Source: Micromonospora endolithica
Lineage (GTDB): Bacteria; Actinomycetota; Actinomycetes; Mycobacteriales; Micromonosporaceae
NCBI RefSeq assembly: GCF_003626595.1
Contig: NZ_RBAK01000001.1
Span: forward strand, 868,001 to 932,000
Direction of reading: 5' to 3'
DNA: 64,000 nucleotides
Below the pieces are notes generated by a model that saw only the letters and a program-made list of their open reading frames with translations, was not told where the DNA came from and did not search any database. A program made the position numbers and the translations under genes. Positions 34,981 to 43,345 of this stretch are shown piece after piece (the stretch's first letter is position 1; each line of letters opens with the position of its first letter).

Positions 34981-36594
34981 ATGCGGCTCGGTCGGACGGT
35001 GGCGGTGGCCGCGGGGTGCTCCGTCGTGCTCGCCGCGGCGTACCTGGCCCTGCCGCCGACCGGGTCGGACCTGGCCGCGCAGGTGGCCCGGGCCGACTTC
35101 TTCGCCGCCCACGGTCTCACCCCGGTCGACCTGCGCTGGTACGGCGGGGTCCAGCAGTTCGGCTACAGCCTGGTGTCGCAGCCGTTGATGGCGGCGCTGG
35201 GGGTCCGGGTCGTCGGGGCGCTCGCCCTGGTGGCGGCGGCCACCACGTTCGCCGCCCTGCTGGTGCGGGTGGGTGTGCCCCGCCCGCTGCTGGGCGCCCT
35301 GGTCGGCGTGGTGACGATCGCCGGCAACCTGGTCTCCGGCCGGGTCACCTACGGCCTGGGGGTCGCCTTCGGGCTGGCCGCCCTCCTCGCGCTGACCCTG
35401 CCCGCGCCGGTCGCCCCGACCGGGCGGCACCGGATTCCGGCGCGGCTGGTGCTGGCGGCCCTGGGGGCGCTGCTCGCCTCGGCCACCAGCCCGGTGGCCG
35501 GGCTCTTCGTCGGGCTGGCCGGCGTGGCGCTGCTGCTGTCCCGGCGACGCGTCGACGGCGTGGTGCTCGGCGTGGCGGCGGCGCTGCCGCTCGGCGTGAC
35601 CGCGCTGCTGTTCGGCGACGGCGGCTGGATGAACATCAGCCGCACCGACACGCTGCGCACGGTGGTGGCCAGCCTGCTGGTGGCGGCGCTGGTGGCGTAC
35701 CGGCCGGTGCGGGTGGGCGCGCTGCTGTCGGCGGGCGGGGTGCTGGTCGCGGCGCTGGTGCACACCCCGGTGGGGCTGAACGCCACCCGGCTGGCGGTGA
35801 TGTTCACGCTGCCCTTGCTGGCCGCCGCCGCCCACCCACCGGGGTGGGTGAGCCGCCGATCGTGGTTAGGAAGGGACCCTTCCTCTACACGAGGCGTTAA
35901 CAAGGGGCCCTTCCTTGCGCTGGCACTGGTGCTGGTGGCGGTGGCGTGGTGGCTGCCCCCGGTGCCGCCGGCGGACCTGCGCAGCCTGGACGACCCGGCC
36001 AACCGGCCCGGCTACTTCGCGCCGCTGCGGGACTTCCTGGCCGGGCAGCGGCTCACCGGCCGGGTGGAGGTGCCACCGACGCGGAACTACGCCGAGGCGG
36101 CCGCGCTGGGCGAGATGCCGCTGGCCCGGGGCTGGCTGCGGCAGGCCGACATCGCGCGCAATCCGCTGTTCTTCACCACCGTGCCGGGCGCGTCCGGCAC
36201 GGGTGTGCCGCTGACCGCCGAGACGTACCGGGCGTGGCTGGCCGACAACGCGGTGCAGTTCGTGGCGGTACCGGACGCGCCGCTGTCCTGGGTGGGACGG
36301 GCCGAGGCGGAACTGGTCCGGGGTGGTCTGCCGTACCTCGTCCCGGTCTGGTCCGCGCCGCACTGGCGGGTCTGGGCGGTGACCGACCCGACGCCGCTGG
36401 TCGGCGCGCCCGGCGACCTGGTCGCGATGGACGGCGCGTCGGTCACCCTGCGCGCGCCGGCGGCCGGGACGGTGCCGGTCCGGGTGCGGTACAGCCGCTG
36501 GTTGCGCGCGTCCGGCGGGGCGACGGTCGCCGCCGACGGCGCATGGACGGTGGTGACCGTGCCGCGTGCCGGCGAGTACACCCTGGGCAGCTGA
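34981..36594 (+). CDS. Large membrane protein with a repeat copy inside its frame
   Basis: 537-residue protein with about nine hydrophobic segments (residues about 5-330) and a soluble C-terminal domain of about 210 residues. The N-terminal pattern, with an acidic external loop (SDLAAQVARADFF...PVDLRWYGGVQQFGYSLVSQP), recalls membrane glycosyltransferases, but no motif is decisive. Residues 296-312 are encoded by a 51-bp intergenic-type repeat inserted in frame (35866-35916), just before the last membrane segment. GGAGGTGGG precedes the ATG. It is divergent from the mannosyltransferase pair, hinting at a shared cell-envelope role. Confidence 0.78.
   Translation: MRLGRTVAVAAGCSVVLAAAYLALPPTGSDLAAQVARADFFAAHGLTPVDLRWYGGVQQFGYSLVSQPLMAALGVRVVGALALVAAATTFAALLVRVGVPRPLLGALVGVVTIAGNLVSGRVTYGLGVAFGLAALLALTLPAPVAPTGRHRIPARLVLAALGALLASATSPVAGLFVGLAGVALLLSRRRVDGVVLGVAAALPLGVTALLFGDGGWMNISRTDTLRTVVASLLVAALVAYRPVRVGALLSAGGVLVAALVHTPVGLNATRLAVMFTLPLLAAAAHPPGWVSRRSWLGRDPSSTRGVNKGPFLALALVLVAVAWWLPPVPPADLRSLDDPANRPGYFAPLRDFLAGQRLTGRVEVPPTRNYAEAAALGEMPLARGWLRQADIARNPLFFTTVPGASGTGVPLTAETYRAWLADNAVQFVAVPDAPLSWVGRAEAELVRGGLPYLVPVWSAPHWRVWAVTDPTPLVGAPGDLVAMDGASVTLRAPAAGTVPVRVRYSRWLRASGGATVAADGAWTVVTVPRAGEYTLGS
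35866..35916. repeat. GGGCCC-centred repeat, copy 6, inside a coding region
   Basis: TTAGGAAGGGACCCTTCC, TCTACACGAGGCGTTAAC, AAGGGGCCCTTCCTT: 51 bases, exactly 17 codons, read LGRDPSSTRGVNKGPFL. The host frame is kept on both sides. Its sequence is closest to copy 4 (shared CTCTACACGAGGCGTTAA). Confidence 0.92.
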
Positions 36595-36694
36595 CGGCTT
36601 TGCTGATCCGGCAACATTGCTTGCCGTCCGGTGGGCGACCGGCGCACCATCGCCGGGACGGGCGGGCAGGCCGCCCGGGAATCGGGGAGCAGAC

Positions 36695-37348
36695 GTGCAC
36701 GACAGCCACCACCACACCCGGATCGACGAGGAGACCGCCCGTTTCTGGGACGAACGGTACGGCCAGAGCGAACGGATCTGGAGCGGACGGCCCAACCCGC
36801 ACCTGGTCGACGTGGCCGGTCGACTGCCGGCCGGCACCGTGCTGGACCTCGGCTGCGGCGAGGGCGCCGACGCGGTCTGGCTGGCCGGGCAGGGCTGGCG
36901 GGTGACCGCCGTCGACGTGTCGAGCACCGCCCTGGACCGGGCGCGGGTCGCCGCGACCGAGGCGGGCGTGACGCCCCGCGTCGAGTTCCGCCGGCACGAC
37001 CTCACGCGGGACTTCCCGACCGGCACGTACGACCTGGTCTCCGCGCAGTTCCTGCAGACGCCGCTGGAGTTCCCGCGGCTGGACGTGCTGCGCGCGGCGG
37101 CCCGGGCGGTGGCACCCGGCGGGCGGCTGCTGGTGGTCGAGCACGGCGAGTTCCCGCCGTGGGCCACCGACCACCACCGCCACCCGGACGTCCACTTCCC
37201 CACCCCGCAGGAGACCCTCGACGGCCTGGACCTGGCGCCCGCCGACTGGGAGACCGAGCGGCTCGACGCGCCCCGGCGCACCGCCACCGGCCCGGACGGG
37301 CACACCGGGGAGCTGGTCGACCACCTGCTGCTGGTCCGCCGCCGGTAG
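36695..37348 (+). CDS. SAM-dependent methyltransferase
   Basis: 217-residue class I methyltransferase. After HHHTRIDEETARFWDERYGQ come motif I VLDLGCGEGADAVWLA, the acidic post-I residue in VTAVDVSS, and YDLVSAQFLQ in motif II. The N-terminus resembles thiopurine/tellurite-type small-molecule methyltransferases and is His-rich. The GTG start has GGGGAG eight bases upstream. It is convergent with glnE, only 8 bp apart. The substrate is unknown. Confidence 0.88.
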   Translation: MHDSHHHTRIDEETARFWDERYGQSERIWSGRPNPHLVDVAGRLPAGTVLDLGCGEGADAVWLAGQGWRVTAVDVSSTALDRARVAATEAGVTPRVEFRRHDLTRDFPTGTYDLVSAQFLQTPLEFPRLDVLRAAARAVAPGGRLLVVEHGEFPPWATDHHRHPDVHFPTPQETLDGLDLAPADWETERLDAPRRTATGPDGHTGELVDHLLLVRRR

Positions 37349-37356
37349 CGGCGCGG

Positions 37357-40300
37357 TCAGCCCTCCAGCACCCGCTGGGCGGCCGCGCGGGAGCGGCGGC
37401 CGGTGCGCAGGTACTCGTCGAGGAACTCGCCCGGATCGTCCCGCCCGAGCAGCCGGACCACCCCGGCCAACTCGACGCCGTGCCGGGGCAGCTGGTCGCC
37501 GGCGCGGCCCCGGACCAGCATCAGCGCGTTGCGGACCTGCGCCGCCAGGGTCCACCCGGCCGCCATCTCCGCGGCGTCCGTCTGATCGACCAGGCCCGCG
37601 TCCCGGGCCGCCGCGAGGGCATCGAGCGTACGCGTGCCGCGCAGCTCCGGGTAAGCGCCGGCATGCCGCAGCTGGATGAGCTGCACCGCCCACTCGACGT
37701 CGGCCAGCCCACCCCGGCCGAGCTTGGTGTGGGTGGCCGGGTCGGCGCCCCGGGGCAGCCGCTCGGTCTCCACCCGGGCCTTGATCCGTCGGATCTCGAC
37801 CAGCTGTTCGCGGCTCAGGCCCTCGGGCGGGTAGCGGACCGGGTCGACCAGCGCCTCGAACTCCGCGCCGAGGTCGGCGTCCCCGCAGACGAACCGCGCC
37901 CGCAGCAACGCCTGCGCCTCCCACACCCGGGACCAGCGGGCGTAGTACTGCGCGTACGCGGCGAGGCTGCGCACCAGCGGACCCTGCCGGCCCTCGGGGC
38001 GCAGGTCGGCGTCGACGCCCAGCGGCGGGTCGGGGGCGGGCATCCCGAGCAGGCGGCGCAGTTCCTCGGCGATGCCGTGGGCGGTGGCCGCGCCGTCCGG
38101 GGTGCCGGCCGGCAGGTCGTAGACGAAGAGCACGTCGGCGTCGGAGAGGTAGTTCGACTCGTACCCGCCGAGCCGGCCCATCCCGATCACGGCGAACCGC
38201 AGGCCGGGCAGTGCCGGCTGGCTGGCCCGGGCGGCCCGCAGCGCGGCCGCCAGCGTGGCGTCGGTGACGTCGGCGAGGGCGGTGCCGACCGCCGCGACGT
38301 CGGCCAGCGCCGGCGCGGCCCGTCCGCTGCCGTCCGGCCGGGGCGGCGCGGGGGCCAGCTTGCCGGCCCGGCTGAGCACGTCGGCGCAGGCGAGCCGGAC
38401 CAGCTCGCGACGGCGCAGCGCACGGATCGCCCGGGTCGCCTCGACCGGGTCGGTGTGCCGGGCCGCCGCGGCGGCGAAGCCCTCGCCGAGCACCTCCCGG
38501 GGACGCGGGGTCAGCTCGCTCTCCTCGGCGAGCAGCCGCAGCGCCTCGGGGTCGCGGGCCAGCAGGTCGGCGGCGTACCGGGAGGAGGAGAGCACCCGGG
38601 CCAGCCGGCGGGCGACCGGGCCCTCGTCGCGCAGCAGGCGCAGATACCAGGGCGTGCTGCCGAGCTTGTCGGAGACCTGCCGGTAGTTGAGCAGGCCCCG
38701 GTCCGGTTCCGGGGCGTCGGCGAATTCGCTGAGCAGCACCGGCAGCAGCGTCCGCTGGATCGCCGCGGTGCGGCTCACCCCGCCGGTGAGGGCCTGGAGG
38801 TGGCGAAGCGCCCCGGCCGGGTCGGCGAAGCCGAGGATCTCCAACCGGTGCCGGGCCGCCTCCGGGGTCAGTCGCAGACCGTCGGCGGGCACCCGGGCCA
38901 CCGACTCCAGCAGCGGCCGGTAGAGCAGCTTGGCGTGCAGCCGGCGTACCTCGCTGGCGTGGGTGACCCACTCTGCCCGGAACGCCTCGACCGCGCTGCG
39001 CCCCGGCGCGGCCACGTAGCCCAGCGCGGCGGCCAGCCAGCGCAGCGCGGCCGGCTCGACCGGCACGGTGTGGGTACGGCGCAGGGCCTGGAGCTGGAGG
39101 CGGTGCTCGACGGCGCGCAGGAAGCGGTAGCCGCGCAGCAGCGCCTCCCCGTCGGCCCGGCCGACGTAACCGCCGGTGACCAGCGCGCGCAGCGCCGGGA
39201 TGGTGCCGGGCATCCGCAGCGACTCGTCGCCCCGGCCGTGCACCAGTTGCAGCAGCTGCACCGCGAACTCGATGTCGCGCAGCCCGCCCGGCCCGCGCTT
39301 GATCTCGCGTTCCTGCTCCTTCGGCGGGATGTTGTCGATGATCTTGCGACGCATCGACCGGACGTCCTCGACCGCCTCGGGGCGCTCGGCGGCGGTCCAG
39401 ACCAGCGGGGCGAGCTGCGCGATCCACTCCCGGCCCAGGTCCAGGTCACCGGCCGCCGGCCGGGCCTTGAGCAGCGCCTGGAACTCCCAGGTGCGCGCCC
39501 AGCGGCGGTAGTAGGCCAGGTGGCTGGCCAGCGTCCGGACCAGCGGACCCCGGCTGCCCTCCGGGCGCAGCGCGGCGTCGACCGGCCAGGCGACCAGCCC
39601 GCAGATGTGGATCAGCCGGGTGGCGATCGCGGTGGCCGCCGGGAGGTCCTCGTCGGTGGCGCCGACGAAGATCACGTCGACGTCGGACACGTAGTTCAGC
39701 TCGTCGCCGCCGCACTTGCCCATCGCGACCACGGCCAGCCGTGGCCGGTCCGTGGCCTCGGGCAGCTCGTCGACGGCGATCCGGTAGGCCGCGGCCAGGG
39801 TGGCGTCGGCCAGCGCGGACAACGCGGCCATGGTCTGCTCCAGGCCCCGGCCGCCGGTCAGGTCGGCCGCCGCGATCCGCAGCAACGCCAACCGGTACGC
39901 CCGCCGCAGCACCGCCACCGGCGGGCCGTCGCCGGACAGGTCGAGCCGCCCCTGCGCCGGCGGCGCCAGCCCGTCCGGGGCGGTCCGCAGGGTCGCCCAC
40001 TGGTCCGGGTTGGCGACCAGGTGGTCGCCGAGCGCGGACGAGGCACCGAGCACCGCGAGCAGCCGGCGGCGCAGGCCCGGGTCGTCGTGCAGGGCGTCCA
40101 GCACCGCGACCGCGCCGTTCTCGTCGGCCCGCCGTTCGGCCTCCACCAGGCGGTGCAGTTGCCGCAGCGCCAGGTCCGGGTCGGCGGCGCGGGACATCCC
40201 GGCCAGCAGCTCGGTGGCCCGCTCGTCGGTGGGCTCCTGCTCGTCCGGCCGCCACAGGTTCAGCCCCTGCGGGCCGAGCAGGTCGGCGGCACGTGACCCG

Positions 40301-40368
40301 CCGTCACCGTCGGTGACGCCGAAGCCGTAGCGGGCGAGCCGGCCGGGGGCCCGGGTCGACCGGCTCAT
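37357..40368 (-). CDS. glnE: Glutamine synthetase adenylyltransferase/deadenylylase
   Basis: 1003-residue bifunctional enzyme that adds or removes AMP on the conserved Tyr of GlnA. Two nucleotidyltransferase domains are visible. The N-terminal domain has GKCGGDELNYVSDVDVIFV, which in this family carries deadenylylation. The C-terminal domain has GRLGGYESNYLSDADVLFV, which carries adenylylation. Each shows the GG...DxD metal triad, with helical domains between. The ATG shares one base with the upstream amidotransferase stop (TGATG), so translation is coupled. The target Tyr is present in GlnA1 at 27875 but the site is absent from GlnA2 at 51604. Confidence 0.96.
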   Translation of the reverse strand: MSRSTRAPGRLARYGFGVTDGDGGSRAADLLGPQGLNLWRPDEQEPTDERATELLAGMSRAADPDLALRQLHRLVEAERRADENGAVAVLDALHDDPGLRRRLLAVLGASSALGDHLVANPDQWATLRTAPDGLAPPAQGRLDLSGDGPPVAVLRRAYRLALLRIAAADLTGGRGLEQTMAALSALADATLAAAYRIAVDELPEATDRPRLAVVAMGKCGGDELNYVSDVDVIFVGATDEDLPAATAIATRLIHICGLVAWPVDAALRPEGSRGPLVRTLASHLAYYRRWARTWEFQALLKARPAAGDLDLGREWIAQLAPLVWTAAERPEAVEDVRSMRRKIIDNIPPKEQEREIKRGPGGLRDIEFAVQLLQLVHGRGDESLRMPGTIPALRALVTGGYVGRADGEALLRGYRFLRAVEHRLQLQALRRTHTVPVEPAALRWLAAALGYVAAPGRSAVEAFRAEWVTHASEVRRLHAKLLYRPLLESVARVPADGLRLTPEAARHRLEILGFADPAGALRHLQALTGGVSRTAAIQRTLLPVLLSEFADAPEPDRGLLNYRQVSDKLGSTPWYLRLLRDEGPVARRLARVLSSSRYAADLLARDPEALRLLAEESELTPRPREVLGEGFAAAAARHTDPVEATRAIRALRRRELVRLACADVLSRAGKLAPAPPRPDGSGRAAPALADVAAVGTALADVTDATLAAALRAARASQPALPGLRFAVIGMGRLGGYESNYLSDADVLFVYDLPAGTPDGAATAHGIAEELRRLLGMPAPDPPLGVDADLRPEGRQGPLVRSLAAYAQYYARWSRVWEAQALLRARFVCGDADLGAEFEALVDPVRYPPEGLSREQLVEIRRIKARVETERLPRGADPATHTKLGRGGLADVEWAVQLIQLRHAGAYPELRGTRTLDALAAARDAGLVDQTDAAEMAAGWTLAAQVRNALMLVRGRAGDQLPRHGVELAGVVRLLGRDDPGEFLDEYLRTGRRSRAAAQRVLEG

Positions 40369-41135
40369 CACTGCCCGAGCAGCGGCAGGGTGCGGCGGGT
40401 GGCCGCGTCGTCCAGCTCGCCGAGGGCCAGCGCGGCGAACCGGGCGGCGAACGGCTGCCAGACCTCCTCGACGTCGACCATCACCGCGTCGCAGGCGGCC
40501 ACCACCAGCTCCGGGTCGTAGCCCAGCTCGGCCAGCAGCTCCGAGCCGCTGGACCAGTCGGCGATCATCGCGGTGTCGCACTCGATGTGGAACTGGAGGC
40601 CCCAGGCCCGGTCACCGAGCCGGAACGCCTGGTGCGGGTGCCGGGTGGAGGCGGCCAGCAGGGTGGCGGCGGCCGGCAGCTCGGTGATCTCGTCGGAGTG
40701 CCACTGGAGCACGTCCGGGATCAACGGCACGTAGCGGAACAGCGGGTCCCGCTCGGCGGCGTCCCGCCGGCCGACCACCCCGGGGCCCACCTCGGGTCCG
40801 GACGGGCTGCGCTCGACCGTCCCGGCGTGCGCGGTGGCCAGCAACTGCGCGCCGAGGCAGATCGCCAGCGTGGGCACCCGGTGCCGGACCGCCTTGCGCA
40901 GCAGCCCTTCCAGGGCGGGGAACCAGGGCGCGCCGGGGGTGCCGTCGGCCCGTGGGTAGGCCTGCTGGTCGCCACCCAGCACCACCAGCGCCGACCAGCC
41001 CTCCAGGTCGGCGGGCAGTTCGTCCCCGGCGTGCGGACGCACCACCCACAGGTCGAGGCCGGCCTCGGTCAGCCACTCCCCCAGCCGGCGCAGATCGTCG
41101 GTCGGGTCGTTCTCGATCACCAACGCGGTTGCCAC
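40368..41135 (-). CDS. Class I glutamine amidotransferase
   Basis: 255-residue GATase1 of the GMP-synthase-like type. The nucleophilic Cys is in LAICLGAQLLA, and the His-x-Glu dyad is in GLQFHIECD. There is no synthetase domain, so the ammonia acceptor or substrate is unknown; some relatives hydrolyse gamma-glutamyl amides. It overlaps glnE by one base and shares its promoter, linking it to nitrogen control. The GTG start has no ribosome site but has TAGCCT seven bases upstream. Confidence 0.9.
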   Translation of the reverse strand: MATALVIENDPTDDLRRLGEWLTEAGLDLWVVRPHAGDELPADLEGWSALVVLGGDQQAYPRADGTPGAPWFPALEGLLRKAVRHRVPTLAICLGAQLLATAHAGTVERSPSGPEVGPGVVGRRDAAERDPLFRYVPLIPDVLQWHSDEITELPAAATLLAASTRHPHQAFRLGDRAWGLQFHIECDTAMIADWSSGSELLAELGYDPELVVAACDAVMVDVEEVWQPFAARFAALALGELDDAATRRTLPLLGQ

Positions 41136-41148
41136 GTGGACGAGGCTA
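41133..41148 (-). promoter_or_regulatory. Putative leaderless promoter of the amidotransferase-glnE unit
   Basis: On the minus strand TAGCCT lies 7 bases before the GTG start (GACTAGCCTCGTCCACGTG), with no ribosome-binding site. Confidence 0.6.
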
Positions 41149-41190
41149 GTCGGTGACCCCGACCATTCCGGAATCCCTCCACCGGCCGCG

Positions 41191-41802
41191 TCAGCCGGCA
41201 CGTCCGGCCGGGTCCGCTGCCCGCAGCGCGTCGAGCATGCGGGACAGGGCGGCCCAGGTGTCCGCCAGGTCGGCCGGACCGGTGGAACCGGCGAGCCAGA
41301 GGGCCGCCTCGTTCATCGCGCCGGAGAGCAGGTGGGCCAGCGGGGCGACGGGCTGCCGGGAGATCACCCCGGTCCGCACCAGCTCGGCGAGCGCCTCGGC
41401 CAGGTGCCGGCCGGACGCGGCCTCGTCAAGCGACCGCCACTCGGTCCAGCCGAGCACGGCGGGGCCGTCGACGAGCATGACGCGCTGCCGGTCCGGGTCG
41501 GTCGCGGCGGTCAGGAACTCCCGGCAGCCGGCGGTGAACCGGTCCCACGGGTCGTCCCGGCGGTCGGCGGCCCCGGCGACACGGTCCGCCACCTCCTGCT
41601 GGACCTGCCCGAGGACGGCGCGGAAGAGATCCGGCTTGCCGGAGAAGTGGTGGTAGAGCGCGCCCTTGGTCACCCCGGCCGCCCGCACGATCTCGGCCAG
41701 CCCGACGGCGGCGTAGCCGTGCGCGGCAAACAACCGCCGGCCCTCCCGCAGCAGCGTCGCCCTGGTCTGGTCGCGTTGCCGCGCGCGTACGCCCTCCGCC
41801 AT
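41191..41802 (-). CDS. TetR family repressor
   Basis: 203-residue regulator. The helix-turn-helix LAEIVRAAGVTKGALYHHFS is at about residues 36-55, with an N-terminal basic arm RARQRDQTRATLL. The ligand domain resembles the TetR_C_21/AefR-like class. The ATG at 41802 has GGAGGG five bases upstream; a GTG directly before it is an alternative. It is divergent from a VOC gene with two palindromes between. Confidence 0.92.
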   Translation of the reverse strand: MAEGVRARQRDQTRATLLREGRRLFAAHGYAAVGLAEIVRAAGVTKGALYHHFSGKPDLFRAVLGQVQQEVADRVAGAADRRDDPWDRFTAGCREFLTAATDPDRQRVMLVDGPAVLGWTEWRSLDEAASGRHLAEALAELVRTGVISRQPVAPLAHLLSGAMNEAALWLAGSTGPADLADTWAALSRMLDALRAADPAGRAG

Positions 41803-41812
41803 CACCCCTCCA

Positions 41813-41863
41813 TTGACATACCAACGGTATGCGAACTAGCTTTGTCGACATACCGATGGTATG
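41813..41863 (+). promoter_or_regulatory. VOC-gene promoter overlapped by two TetR operators
   Basis: TTGACA (41813-41818), a 17-bp spacer, and CTAGCT (41836-41841). The palindrome CATACCAACGGTATG (41817-41831) starts within the -35 and fills the spacer. A second, CATACCGATGGTATG (41849-41863), lies just downstream of the -10, 32 bp centre to centre. The shared consensus is GACATACCnnnGGTATGCGAA. This layout predicts tight repression by the adjacent TetR. Confidence 0.85.
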
Positions 41864-41879
41864 CGAAGGGGCCTCAGGC

Positions 41880-42296
41880 ATGGAACTCACCAGCTTCTAC
41901 CCGGTCATCTGCACCCCGCAGCTCACCGCGGCACACGACTTCTACCGCCGCCACCTGGGCTTCGAGACCACCTTCGAGGCCGACTGGTACGTCAGCCTCC
42001 GCCGGCCGGGCACCCCGGCGTACGAGTTGGCGCTGCTGGACTTCCACCACCCGACCCTGCCCGCGGCCTACCGCCACCCCGTCCGGGGCCTGCTGCTCAA
42101 CCTCGAGGTCGACGACGTCGACGCCGAGTGGGAACGTCTGGTGGTCCGCGGCGGCCTGCCGGTCGAGCTGGAGTTGCGCAGCGAGGACTTCGGGCAGCGG
42201 CACTTCATCACCGCCGCCCCCGACGGCGTCCTGATCGACGTCATCACACCGATCCCACCCACGCGGGAGTACGCCGAGCGGTACGCGGGCGGCTGA
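41880..42296 (+). CDS. VOC (glyoxalase/bleomycin-resistance) superfamily protein
   Basis: 138-residue protein with two beta-alpha-beta-beta-beta modules: [23 protein letters not shown] in the first and [20 protein letters not shown] in the second. Typical roles are metal-dependent lyases, dioxygenases or drug-binding proteins; no specific one can be assigned. The promoter is overlapped by two TetR-type operators, suggesting induction by a small molecule, perhaps its own ligand. Confidence 0.87.
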   Translation: MELTSFYPVICTPQLTAAHDFYRRHLGFETTFEADWYVSLRRPGTPAYELALLDFHHPTLPAAYRHPVRGLLLNLEVDDVDAEWERLVVRGGLPVELELRSEDFGQRHFITAAPDGVLIDVITPIPPTREYAERYAGG

Positions 42297-42310
42297 CCCG
42301 GGTACCCCAC

Positions 42311-42327
42311 TAGGCTGTGCCGCTGTG
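42311..42327 (+). promoter_or_regulatory. Putative leaderless promoter of LD-carboxypeptidase gene
   Basis: TAGGCT (42311-42316) lies 8 bases before the GTG start, with no ribosome-binding site. Confidence 0.55.
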
Positions 42328-43266
42328 TCCGACCACACCGCTGCCGACGACGCCGTACGACCTCCGGCGCTGCGCCCCGGCGACACGGTGCTGCTGGTGT
42401 CCCCGTCCGGGCCGACGAACCCGGAGCGGGTGGCCCGGGGCGTGGAGCTGCTCACCGGCTGGGGCCTGCGACCGGTGCCCGCCCCGCACGCGTACGCCCG
42501 GCACGGCTACCTGGCCGGCACGGACGAGCTGCGCGCCGCCGACCTGAACGCGGCCTTCGCCGACCCGGAGGTACGCGGGGTGATCTGCACCCGCGGCGGG
42601 TACGGGGCGCAGCGGGTGGTGGATGCGATCGACTACGACGCCGTCCGGCGGGACCCGAAGGTGGTGGCCGGGTTCTCCGACATCACCGCGCTCCAGTTCG
42701 CGCTCTGGCGTGGCGCGCGGCTGGCCACCGTGCACGGGCCGGGCGCCGCCTGGCGGGACGAACGGACCCCGCTGTCCTCGGCCGAGTCGCTGCACCGGGC
42801 GCTCACCGTCGCCGAGCCGGTCACCGTCACCGCCGACGCCGGGGCGGAGACCGGCCCGGTACGCGTACCGGGGCGGGCGGCCGGTCGGCTGCTCGGCGGC
42901 AACCTGTGCCTGGTCGTCGCCTCCCTGGGCACCCCGGACATGCCCGACCTGACCGGGGCGGTGCTGCTGCTGGAGGACGTGCAGGAGCCCCCGTACAAGG
43001 TGGACCGGATGCTCACCCAGCTTCGCCGGGCCGGCGTCCTGGACGGGCTGGCCGGGGTGGCCGTCGGGCAGTTCACCGACTGCGCCGACGGATGGGCGGT
43101 TGACGTCGCCGACGTGCTCACCGACCGCCTGGGCGACCTCGGCGTACCGGTCCTGGGCGGTCTGCCCATCGGCCACGGCCCCCACCAACTGACCGTCCCG
43201 GTAGGCACCCAAGCCCTCCTGGACGCCACCACCGGCACCCTAACCATCTCCCCCGCCGTCCGCTGA
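42325..43266 (+). CDS. LD-carboxypeptidase / MccF-like peptidase (S66)
   Basis: 313-residue S66 serine peptidase. The nucleophile Ser is in VAGFSDITAL, the Glu in LLLEDVQEPPYKVDRML and the His in IGHGPHQLTVPVG, giving the Ser-Glu-His triad. The family contains muramoyl-tetrapeptide LD-carboxypeptidases and MccF, which cleaves the toxic aspartyl-adenylate of microcin C. Residues that separate the two groups cannot be judged by eye. The protein lacks a signal peptide and so acts in the cytoplasm. Confidence 0.92.
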   Translation: MSDHTAADDAVRPPALRPGDTVLLVSPSGPTNPERVARGVELLTGWGLRPVPAPHAYARHGYLAGTDELRAADLNAAFADPEVRGVICTRGGYGAQRVVDAIDYDAVRRDPKVVAGFSDITALQFALWRGARLATVHGPGAAWRDERTPLSSAESLHRALTVAEPVTVTADAGAETGPVRVPGRAAGRLLGGNLCLVVASLGTPDMPDLTGAVLLLEDVQEPPYKVDRMLTQLRRAGVLDGLAGVAVGQFTDCADGWAVDVADVLTDRLGDLGVPVLGGLPIGHGPHQLTVPVGTQALLDATTGTLTISPAVR

Positions 43267-43282
43267 CCCCACTCCCCCACCC

Positions 43283-43345
43283 GGTTGATCATGAGGTTGG
43301 CGGAGGGTTTGGAGATCAACTCACCTGTCAACCTCATGATCAACC
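43283..43345. repeat. Long palindromic repeat (GGTTGATCATGAGGTTG type)
   Basis: 17-bp perfect inverted repeat (GGTTGATCATGAGGTTG at 43283-43299 and its complement at 43329-43345) with a 29-bp centre, at a convergent junction. The inner part GGAGATCAACTC also carries GATCAAC. The right arm forms the last codons of the Vgb-like gene. It differs in sequence from the palindrome at 26954 but has the same size and setting. Confidence 0.87.

Noticed and set aside
36443..40296. Open frames of about 1000-1200 codons on both strands across the methyltransferase and glnE region
   Set aside because: They overlap recognised genes in other frames and translate to Arg/Pro/Gly-rich text without motifs.
42325..43266. 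S66 peptidase as a dedicated MccF immunity protein
   Set aside because: LD-carboxypeptidases and MccF share the triad. No microcin-like cluster is nearby, so only the family is claimed.
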